Of a stretch of 64,000 bases of DNA, positions 18,501 to 25,423 are shown in pieces; position 1 is the first letter of the stretch, and every line of letters begins with the position of its first letter. Origin of the DNA: Gammaproteobacteria bacterium (GTDB taxonomy: Bacteria > Pseudomonadota > Gammaproteobacteria > Pseudomonadales > Azotimanducaceae); the NCBI GenBank assembly GCA_009843635.1, contig VYDB01000042.1:1-64000 (forward strand), in the 5' to 3' direction. The position numbers were made by a program, and so were the translations under genes. The notes under the pieces are model-generated. The model saw only the letters and a list, made by a program, of their open reading frames with translations, was not told where the DNA came from and searched no databases.

Positions 18501-18611
18501 CGCAACATGTTCACCTACGACACATGGGACGGCTACCGCCGAGCCATTGAACCCACCAACCCCCGCATGTGGGGCCTAGAGGTTCAGTACAAGTTCGGGG
18601 CGTTTCAGTAG
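15558..18611 (+). CDS. TonB-dependent outer-membrane receptor (large)
   Basis: Outer-membrane active transporter powered by TonB-ExbBD. The 1017-aa protein starts at the ATG at 15558, with AAGGGGGGA about 8 bases upstream; it has a signal peptide ending in AAFAQE, a TonB-box-like [11 protein letters not shown], a plug domain to about residue 160 ([32 protein letters not shown]) and a beta barrel ending in an aromatic residue (KFGAF). Length is above that of typical siderophore receptors, because of long extracellular loops, several of which hold paired cysteines. The substrate is unknown. It stands alone between a permease and a toxin-antitoxin pair, and is followed by a strong terminator. 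Confidence 0.93.
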   Translation: [1017 protein letters not shown]

Positions 18612-18640
18612 AGGCTACTGAGCCACGGAGCAGGAACAAA

Positions 18641-18667
18641 AGGGGCGCCTTTGGGCGCCCCTTTTTT
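18641..18667 (+). terminator. Rho-independent terminator after the TonB receptor
   Basis: A perfect 8-bp GC stem, GGGGCGCC (18642-18649) with GGCGCCCC (18654-18661), closes a TTTG loop and is followed by six T residues. It lies 30 bp after the receptor stop codon. Confidence 0.93.
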
Positions 18668-18763
18668 GTGGTGCAGATCCACGTTGCTTCTCCTTAGACT
18701 AGTGCAATGCCATCCAGCAATTTATCGAAATGACAGTTGAAAATGTTCCCGGAGGAACGCTCA

Positions 18764-18959
18764 ATGACTGATGCCGTTGATGTTTACTGGTCGTTCCGTA
18801 GCCCTTGTTGGAGGAAGTCGAGCACAATCAGCAGGCGCTCACGGAAGCAGGCCATTGGGTGCGCCCACCATGGTCCTGCGAGACGAACCGTTCTTTGGCC
18901 AGGGTCGCATCGATACGCTGCGTTGGCGGCATGATCAGTACGGACTGGCGCGGAACTGA
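18764..18959 (+). pseudogene. Decayed 2-hydroxychromene-2-carboxylate isomerase-like gene (DsbA fold)
   Basis: A good ribosome binding site (GGAGG) and ATG start a typical N-terminus, MTDAVDVYWSFRSP, but after 14 residues the frame jumps straight to a C-terminal segment in a second frame (LLEEVEHNQQALTEAGHW). One further frameshift, consistent with loss of a single G, restores the end GAPTMVLRDEPFFGQGRIDTLRW in a third frame, stopping at 18957-18959. About two thirds of the roughly 200-residue fold is deleted. The pieces match DsbA-family isomerases of the kappa-GST type, of which an intact but different member lies at 54372. Clearly non-functional. Confidence 0.8.
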
Positions 18960-19054
18960 TCCCGGTCGTCAATGTGCCCGAACGGAGGCAAGGTTGACTT
19001 ACCCCGGTAATACAATCAAGCTTGGCAAGCCGAATTAGTCGAGCGAGACACGCC

Positions 19055-19315
19055 GTGGCGCATATTGAATCGAGAATAACCTCCCAAGGTCAGATTTCCA
19101 TACCAGCCCGCATTCGGCAAAAACTGGGGCTGGGCCCTGGGTCCAAGATTGAATGGTGCGAAAGGGGAGAAGAGGTGATTGTTCGGCGAGCAACCACACA
19201 TAGTTCGCAAGACATTCACGATGCGTTGTTTGATGCACCGCCCCGACACCGCACCATTACCGAGATGGATGAGGGCATTCGCACACACCTGCGCAAGAAA
19301 CATGCGCGCCGTTGA
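19055..19315 (+). CDS. AbrB/MazE-type antitoxin
   Basis: Predicted DNA-binding antitoxin of 86 aa that neutralises the PIN toxin downstream and represses their common promoter. The swapped-hairpin AbrB domain occupies the N-terminal half (ESRITSQGQISIPARIRQKLGLGPGSKIEW), and the C-terminal half is charged and probably disordered until it wraps the toxin. The start is placed at GTG 19055, which gives the normal family N-terminus; a TTG at 19022 would add 11 unlikely residues. A TACAAT hexamer at 19011-19016 could be the -10 element. The 3' end overlaps the toxin gene by 14 bp. Confidence 0.85.
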   Translation: MAHIESRITSQGQISIPARIRQKLGLGPGSKIEWCERGEEVIVRRATTHSSQDIHDALFDAPPRHRTITEMDEGIRTHLRKKHARR

Positions 19316-19682
19316 CACCAATGTGCTGGTCCGGTTGATCGTTCGCGACGACCCTGAACAGGTCCGACAAGCCGAGGCCTTTGTGGCGCCCGGTGCCTGG
19401 ATTTCTCACTTGGTGCTCGCCGAGGCCGTTTGGGTTCTGGCATCCGTTTACGACGTGAACGCCACCGGCATCGCCACGGCGGTCGGGATGTTGATGGAGC
19501 ACGACCAGCTGGCCTTGCAGGACCGTGACGTCGTGGAGAAGGCCCTCCTGGAATTCAACCAACATCCCTCCATCGGATTCGCGGATTGCCTGATCGTGCA
19601 AATTGCCCGCAAACTGGGGCATCGGCCGATTGGAACATTCGACAGGTCGATGTCCCGCCTTGATGACGTCAGTCGCTTGTAA
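19302..19682 (+). CDS. vapC: PIN-domain ribonuclease toxin, VapC family
   Basis: Predicted Mg-dependent RNase toxin of 126 aa. The four acidic residues of the PIN active site are all visible: Asp5 (VDTNVLVRL), Glu41 (LAEAVWVL), Asp95 (GFADCLIV) and Asp114 (GTFDRSMSRL). The ATG lies inside the antitoxin gene (14-bp overlap), giving the usual antitoxin-toxin translational coupling. The intact catalytic set suggests it is active. It follows a decayed gene and precedes an unrelated catabolic row, so the pair may have arrived together with accessory DNA; this is inference. Confidence 0.88.
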   Translation: MRAVDTNVLVRLIVRDDPEQVRQAEAFVAPGAWISHLVLAEAVWVLASVYDVNATGIATAVGMLMEHDQLALQDRDVVEKALLEFNQHPSIGFADCLIVQIARKLGHRPIGTFDRSMSRLDDVSRL

Positions 19683-19693
19683 AGAAGACGATC

Positions 19694-21580
19694 ATGAGGA
19701 TCATCGTGCAAATCCTGGGGTGGAGTTGCCTGACGTTTGGGTTCATTGGCTGCTCCGATCCGGACGATGTGCCGGAGTCACACATCTCCTCAACGCCGCC
19801 TCTCCAACCAACATCCACTGATGTCGAACGATTTCCCCTGAAGACAGCGCTGTTCGGCGACCTGCACGTGCACACTAGCTGGTCGACTGATGCCTACGTT
19901 GGCGGCAACCGGCTCGGCCCCAACAGTGCCTATCGATTTGCCAAAGGGGAGAAGGTCGAGCTGCCGAATGGTGTGGAGGCACAGCTCCAGACACCGCTGG
20001 ACTTCGTCGCTCTGACCGATCATGCCGAGGGTTTCGGCACTCACCTAGCCTGCACAATTCCTGGCTCACCGGAATTCGACCTGCCGCAGTGCCGGGCATT
20101 TCGATCCGGGGACTTGGACTTGGACGCCATGCTGGAGCAGGCATTCTCAGTCGCTGGCGCGCGTCCCGCGCCTCGAGGCGACGGCTGTCTAGATGAGGCA
20201 CGCTGCCAGGCCAACGAACGCACAACCTGGCAGCGCGTGCAGGAGTTGGCCAATGCGCACGACCAGCCCGGGCGCTTCACTGCACTGATCGGTTACGAGT
20301 TCTCAGCGCTTCTGCAAGAGTTCGGCATGCTTCACCGCAACGTCATCTTCCGCGGTACGGACGTGACCCCCCACGCCATCTCTGCGATCGACGTCCGCAA
20401 CCAGAAGGATTTCTTCAACCAGCTCGATGCCGCCTGCACCGGGAACTGCGAGGTGCTCACCATTCCTCACAACACCAACTACTCCTGGGGCCTCACCTTC
20501 TCCCGCACCGATGAGGACGGTACGGCCTACAGCAGCGAAGACCTGGAAAAACGGGCCAGGATCGAGCGCCTATTCGAAGTTACCCAAGCTAAGGGTAATT
20601 CGGAGTGCCAGTTGAGCGTCGGCGCCTCCGACGAGGACTGCAACTACGGCAACCTTTGGCCACCCTGCGAGAACGATGAAGACCTGCGCTGTGCCCGGCC
20701 AAGTTCCTTCCTGCGCAACGTGTTGCTCGACGGGCTCGCCCTCGGCGAGGAAGGCGAGCTAAACCCGTACAAGCTCGGCGTGATCGGGTCCACCGATACC
20801 CACGATTCCGACCCCGGCAACACCGCGGGCGCCATCCCGGTGGCGTTCCAGCGCGCTGAAGGATTCGGCTTCGCGGTTGACCGCCTGCTTGAGCAGGATC
20901 ACATCGTGGCCGGCCCCATTCGCCGACTCTCCGCGGGTGGCCTGGCCGGGGTGTGGGCGCAAGCCAATACGCGAGCGGACATTTTCGATGCCCTGCAGCG
21001 GCGGGAAACCTTTGCGACCAGCGGCTCGAGGATGCGCATCCGCTTTTTCGCCGGCGACCTGCCTGAGGACCTAAGTGCGGAACCCGATTCGGTGGCCGTG
21101 GCTTACGAACGTGGCGTACCGATGGGTTCGGACCTGCCGCCTATGGACGCGCTCCGCTTCTGGGTTTGGGCAAGCCAGGATCCTGCCGGCCCGCCCCTTG
21201 AGAGGATTCAGATCATCAAGGGTTGGGTGGAAGATGGCGAGCAGCGTCAGCGTCTCTGGGACGTCGCCTGCTCCGGCGGGCGGGTAGCGGACCAACAGGG
21301 TCAGTGTCCAGACACCACGGCAGGCGTGGACACGAAAAGCTGTGAGCGAACCGGAGATGAGGGCGCCCCGGAACTGCAGGCAACTTTCTCCGACCCGGAG
21401 TTCTCTCCCGATCACGCGGCGTTTTACTACGCCCGGGTGTTCGAGAACCCAACCTGCCGCTGGACGACGGTGCTGGCGAACAGCAGTGAATCCGATCTGC
21501 CTGCGGACCTGCCGGCGACCGTTCAGGAACGGGGCTGGTCCTCGCCGATTTGGTCGGGTTCGGGCGCAGCGGAGGACTGA
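19694..21580 (+). CDS. DUF3604-domain protein, probable lipoprotein
   Basis: Member of the DUF3604 family, which has a PHP-like metal-binding fold; the biochemical role is unknown. The 628-aa protein begins with a hydrophobic stretch and a lipobox-like GFIGC (Cys near residue 20), so it is probably exported and lipidated. Metal-ligand motifs resembling the PHP fold are visible: GDLHVHTSWSTDA, ALTDHAEGFG, IPHNTNYSWG and GSTDTHDSDPG. Many cysteines in the middle (for example CTGNC, CQLSVGASDEDC) suggest periplasmic disulfides. It starts 11 bp after the toxin gene and heads a same-strand row with a membrane protein and a sulfatase. Confidence 0.82.
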   Translation: MRIIVQILGWSCLTFGFIGCSDPDDVPESHISSTPPLQPTSTDVERFPLKTALFGDLHVHTSWSTDAYVGGNRLGPNSAYRFAKGEKVELPNGVEAQLQTPLDFVALTDHAEGFGTHLACTIPGSPEFDLPQCRAFRSGDLDLDAMLEQAFSVAGARPAPRGDGCLDEARCQANERTTWQRVQELANAHDQPGRFTALIGYEFSALLQEFGMLHRNVIFRGTDVTPHAISAIDVRNQKDFFNQLDAACTGNCEVLTIPHNTNYSWGLTFSRTDEDGTAYSSEDLEKRARIERLFEVTQAKGNSECQLSVGASDEDCNYGNLWPPCENDEDLRCARPSSFLRNVLLDGLALGEEGELNPYKLGVIGSTDTHDSDPGNTAGAIPVAFQRAEGFGFAVDRLLEQDHIVAGPIRRLSAGGLAGVWAQANTRADIFDALQRRETFATSGSRMRIRFFAGDLPEDLSAEPDSVAVAYERGVPMGSDLPPMDALRFWVWASQDPAGPPLERIQIIKGWVEDGEQRQRLWDVACSGGRVADQQGQCPDTTAGVDTKSCERTGDEGAPELQATFSDPEFSPDHAAFYYARVFENPTCRWTTVLANSSESDLPADLPATVQERGWSSPIWSGSGAAED

Positions 21581-21608
21581 GCGGTCAGGCCCGCTTTTGG
21601 AGATTAGG

Positions 21609-21998
21609 ATGGTGGCTTGGATCAGACGCTTGTTTGCAGTGGTTGTCATGCTTCCGGGACTGCTGTTCATCGTCTTGGGGCTGCGATGGCTGGTGGACCC
21701 TGCTGGCGTTGCGCCCTCACTGGGGCTTACCTTGGAAACGGGTTACGGGCTCAGCAGCCAGGTGGCTGACCTGTCGGCGTTTTTTCTGGTCACTGGGCTC
21801 AGCATCCTGATCGCCGTGGTAACGCGCATCCGCAGTTGGTTCTATCCGCCCGTGCTGCTCTTGCTGATTGCCGCGGCTGGCAGGTTGATTGCCTGGTTGG
21901 CGCACGGTGCTGCATTTGCGCCCCAGGCGATTGCCCTGGAGGTCGTGGTCGCGGCGTTGCTGCTGGTTGCATCTCGCTATCTTCCCGAGCGCGAGTGA
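21609..21998 (+). CDS. Small four-helix membrane protein (DUF4345-like)
   Basis: A 129-aa protein with four predicted transmembrane helices: about 5-25, 50-68, 75-92 and 100-122. The segment LRWLVDPAGVAPSLG near the N-terminus and the overall layout resemble DUF4345 membrane proteins, but the assignment is by recollection of the family only. The ATG at 21609 follows GGAGATTAGG. It lies between the DUF3604 lipoprotein gene (28 bp) and the sulfatase gene (2 bp), so the three are probably one transcript. No catalytic motif is visible. Confidence 0.65.
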   Translation: MVAWIRRLFAVVVMLPGLLFIVLGLRWLVDPAGVAPSLGLTLETGYGLSSQVADLSAFFLVTGLSILIAVVTRIRSWFYPPVLLLLIAAAGRLIAWLAHGAAFAPQAIALEVVVAALLLVASRYLPERE

Positions 21999-22000
21999 TC

Positions 22001-23764
22001 ATGCGCAGGGGCCCGGTACGCGCAACCGCCATTGCGCTCGCCATGCTTGCGTTGGCCCCGCCGCTAGACGCTAAAGACAGACCGAACATCGTTTTTCTGC
22101 TCGCGGATGATTTGGGCTACACCGACATTGCGCCGTATGGCAGTGAGGTCAATACACCGGCGCTGTCAAAACTGGCGCAAGAGGGGGTTCGATTTACCAA
22201 CTACCACACGGCTGCCAACTGCGCCCCCGCACGGGCGATGCTGCTGACTGGCGTCAACAATCACCTTGCTGGCGTGCCAAACATTCCGGAAATGTTGGCG
22301 CCCGAGCAAATGGCGCATGAAAACTACCAGGGCGTGTTGGGAGACAACGTGGTGACTATCGCAACGCTGCTGGAAAGTTCGGGCTATCACACCTACATGG
22401 CAGGCAAGTGGCACTTGGGAGCGGGGCCGGGCAAGCTGCCAAGCCAGCGTGGATTCGAGCGAACGGTGGCGCTGATGGATTCAGGCGCTGACAATTGGGA
22501 GCAGCGGCCGTACCTGCCAATCTACGATCGGGCAAATTGGTTTGCGGATGGCCAGCGCTTCGAGTTGCCGGACGACTTCTACTCCTCTCGCTTTCTGATC
22601 GATAAAACCATCGAGTTCATCGGCAGCAATCTCGGCGACGAGAAACCGTTCTTCGCCTACCTGCCGTTTCAGGCCGTGCACATTCCCGTGCAGGCACCGC
22701 AGGCGTACATCGACCGTTACATGGGCGTGTACGACGAAGGTTGGGATCACTTGCGACAGGCACGCCATGACCGTGCCGTCGCTTTGGGCGTCCTGCCGGA
22801 GGCGGTGCCCATGGCGCGAATGTCAACCTCGGCGGATTGGGGAGCGTTGAGCTCGGCGCGGCAGCGCTACGAGGCCAAACGCATGGCGGTTTACGCCGGG
22901 ATGATTGAAGCGATGGACGCCAACATTGGCCGGCTTCTCACTTACCTGGAAAGGCAGGGGCAGCTCGAAAACACGATATTCATCTTTACTTCTGACAATG
23001 GCGCTGAGGGGAGCGGGGCGCAGGATCCGACGTCGTTTTCCGCGAACAGCCTAGCGTCCAGCCTGGGCTACTCAACGGACTATGAGACGCTGGGCCTGAG
23101 GGGCAGTTACAACTCCATCAATCCCGGATTTACCAGTGCCGTTGTAAGCCCTCTCTCTTTCTACAAATTTTATGTGGGCGAGGGCGGATTGCGGGTGCCG
23201 CTCATTATCTCTGGCCGACCATTGCATGCGTCACGGGCGCAGACCGACGCTTTCGCTTGGGCCACGGATGTTGCCGCAACCATCCTAGCGTTCGCCGGGT
23301 TGGACAAACCGGAGGGTCGGTTTGCAGGCAAACCCGTGCTGCCGATTACCGGGAGAGACTTAGGGCCTCTGGTGCGTGGAGAAGTTGAGCGGGTCTACCA
23401 AGAAAGCGACGCCTTGGGTTACGAACTGACCGGGCACGCCGTGTTGTTTCAGGGTGACTTCAAGATTGTGCGAAATTTGCCTCCTCTGGGTGATGGAGAA
23501 TGGCGACTCCACAACATTGCCAGGGACCCAGGTGAGGTTCGGGACTTGAAGGCAGAGATGCCAGACCTGTTCCAGGCGATGCTCGACGCCTATGCCCGGT
23601 TCGAGCAGGAGCACAAGGTCATGCCGATCCCGCCCGGATACAGCCAGACGCGTCAGATAGTCATCAACATGCTGCGGGATCAATATGGGTCGGCGATGCT
23701 GGTGGCGCTGCTCACGATACTGCTGTTGATCCCGTTCGTTGTGTATGTTCGAACACGGAACTAG
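22001..23764 (+). CDS. Arylsulfatase-type sulfatase (cysteine type)
   Basis: Hydrolyses sulfate esters using a formylglycine made from cysteine. The 587-aa protein has a signal peptide (hydrophobic 8-22), then the alkaline-phosphatase-fold metal motif RPNIVFLLADDLGY, and the sulfatase signature CAPAR with Cys74, followed by the second signature in GYHTYMAGKWHLG. FTSDNGAEGSG supplies further metal ligands. A C-terminal transmembrane helix (MLVALLTILLLIPFVVYV) followed by RTRN suggests anchoring in the inner membrane. The CxPxR motif needs a formylglycine-generating or anaerobic maturase, not seen in this window. It starts 2 bp after the membrane-protein gene. Confidence 0.92.
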   Translation: MRRGPVRATAIALAMLALAPPLDAKDRPNIVFLLADDLGYTDIAPYGSEVNTPALSKLAQEGVRFTNYHTAANCAPARAMLLTGVNNHLAGVPNIPEMLAPEQMAHENYQGVLGDNVVTIATLLESSGYHTYMAGKWHLGAGPGKLPSQRGFERTVALMDSGADNWEQRPYLPIYDRANWFADGQRFELPDDFYSSRFLIDKTIEFIGSNLGDEKPFFAYLPFQAVHIPVQAPQAYIDRYMGVYDEGWDHLRQARHDRAVALGVLPEAVPMARMSTSADWGALSSARQRYEAKRMAVYAGMIEAMDANIGRLLTYLERQGQLENTIFIFTSDNGAEGSGAQDPTSFSANSLASSLGYSTDYETLGLRGSYNSINPGFTSAVVSPLSFYKFYVGEGGLRVPLIISGRPLHASRAQTDAFAWATDVAATILAFAGLDKPEGRFAGKPVLPITGRDLGPLVRGEVERVYQESDALGYELTGHAVLFQGDFKIVRNLPPLGDGEWRLHNIARDPGEVRDLKAEMPDLFQAMLDAYARFEQEHKVMPIPPGYSQTRQIVINMLRDQYGSAMLVALLTILLLIPFVVYVRTRN

Positions 23765-23832
23765 TCCATAGGCCGTAAACTAGGTTGATTCGACTTTTCT
23801 TCTCACACCAAGCGCAAAGGGAGGAAGCCCGC

Positions 23833-25395
23833 ATGAATACCCGCATCAAGGTCTTGTTGGGGGCAATGCTGCCATTCGTGGTGATCGCCTGCGGCCAGGC
23901 ACCCGAGGAATCGCAGGAGATGCCTTCCGCGCAGCCAGTGGACATGTTCGACGCCGTCGTAGCCAACGGCCGGGTCATGGATCCGGCCAGCGGCCTCGAT
24001 GCGGTGCGCCACATCGGCATTCGCGACGGCCGCATTGCGGCGATTTCGGAGACGGCGCTGAATGGCAGCGTCGTCGTCGATGCCGCTGGCAAGGTTGTGG
24101 CGCCGGGATTCGTGGACCTGCACAGCCACGGCTGGACGCCGCTTTCCCAGCGCTACCAGTTGCTCGACGGCGTGACCACGGCCCTTGAACTCGAAAGCGG
24201 CGCCTACCCGGCGACCAGCCACGGCATTTACCCGCCCATCGCCATTGCGGAGCGGTCGCTGATCAACTACGGCGCCTCCACGGGCCATGCGTGGGTGCGG
24301 TCACGGATTCTGGAGGCTGATCAAGCCATCACCGGAATGGATCAACTCATGGCAGGCACCCTCAACGGCACGGGAACCGGCGGCCTTTCCATGGGACGGC
24401 CTGCGTTCCACTCCCCGTTGCCGGCTGAGCAACTCCCGGTGATGCAGGAATTGCTGCGCCAAGACCTCGCCAACGGGGGGTTGGGCATTGGCATGCTGCT
24501 CGACTACATGAGCGAATCCGTGGACGGTGCCGAGCTTCGCGCGGTTTTCGAGGTGGCGGCCGAGGCCGATGCGCCGGTGATCGTGCACATTCGGCGCGGC
24601 GTGGCCGGCGACCCCTTCGGCCTCGACGAAGTCATCGGCTTGGCTCAGGAGACCGGGGCTGCCGTTCATGTCTGCCACCTGCAGGCGAGCGCGATGGGGG
24701 GCATCGAGGTCTTCCTCGGCAAGATACGAGCAGCGCAGCGGGCGGGCCTCCGCATCACCACCGAGTCCTTCCCCTACAACGCCGGTTCGACGGCCATCTC
24801 GGCCGCGGTGTTCAGCCGCAACTGGCGCGAGGTTTTCGCCATCGATTACGGCGACGTGGAATGGGCGGCCACCGGCGAGCGCCTCACGGAAGAGACTTGG
24901 CACGAGTACCGCGAAAAGCAACCAGGCGGGACGGTCATTCACCACTACAACAAGGAGCGGTGGACCCGCATCGCCACCGAGGCCCCCGACGTCGTCGTGG
25001 CCAGCGACGCCTTGCCAGCGGTCAGCGAAGCGCAACTGGTCGCCCCGTGGAGCGTCGGCACCTTCGCCCGGGTGCTGGGCCACTATGCGCGCGACGAAGG
25101 CACCTTGGACCTCATGACCGCCTTGGCGAAGATGACCATCATGCCAGCCCGCCTGCTCGAACACCTGAGTGACGACCTGGCGCGCAAGGGCAGGATCGCC
25201 GTGGGCGCCGACGCCGACTTGACGATCTTCGATCCAACAACTATTGCGGATCGTGCGACCTACCGGCAGCCCTTCCAACCATCGGCCGGCATCACGCACG
25301 TGCTCGTCAACGGCATTCCGGTGGTCCGCGACGGCGAAGTCGTGCCCGACCGATTCCCTGGGAGACGCGTGCTCGGACGGGTTTCCGATTCATAG
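23833..25395 (+). CDS. D-aminoacylase-like amidohydrolase, lipoprotein
   Basis: Metal-dependent amidohydrolase of the N-acyl-D-amino-acid deacylase group. The 520-aa protein starts at the ATG at 23833 after a strong AGGGAGGAAG site and has a lipoprotein signal (FVVIACGQ), so it acts in the periplasm or on the outer membrane. The barrel contains GFVDLHSHG, VIVHIRRG, AVHVCHLQAS and ASDALPAV as probable metal and catalytic segments. The exact substrate cannot be assigned. A paralogue with a near-parallel N-terminus lies at 28123 on the other strand. It sits between the sulfatase and carotenoid oxygenase genes. Confidence 0.8.
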   Translation: MNTRIKVLLGAMLPFVVIACGQAPEESQEMPSAQPVDMFDAVVANGRVMDPASGLDAVRHIGIRDGRIAAISETALNGSVVVDAAGKVVAPGFVDLHSHGWTPLSQRYQLLDGVTTALELESGAYPATSHGIYPPIAIAERSLINYGASTGHAWVRSRILEADQAITGMDQLMAGTLNGTGTGGLSMGRPAFHSPLPAEQLPVMQELLRQDLANGGLGIGMLLDYMSESVDGAELRAVFEVAAEADAPVIVHIRRGVAGDPFGLDEVIGLAQETGAAVHVCHLQASAMGGIEVFLGKIRAAQRAGLRITTESFPYNAGSTAISAAVFSRNWREVFAIDYGDVEWAATGERLTEETWHEYREKQPGGTVIHHYNKERWTRIATEAPDVVVASDALPAVSEAQLVAPWSVGTFARVLGHYARDEGTLDLMTALAKMTIMPARLLEHLSDDLARKGRIAVGADADLTIFDPTTIADRATYRQPFQPSAGITHVLVNGIPVVRDGEVVPDRFPGRRVLGRVSDS

Positions 25396-25423
25396 AAAAA
25401 TCGTATCAAAAGAGGACAACGTT

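Noticed and set aside
19011-19016. TACAAT as the promoter of the toxin-antitoxin pair
   Set aside because: A good -10 match, but the nearest TTGACT is only 11 bases upstream, too close for a normal -35; kept only as a remark.
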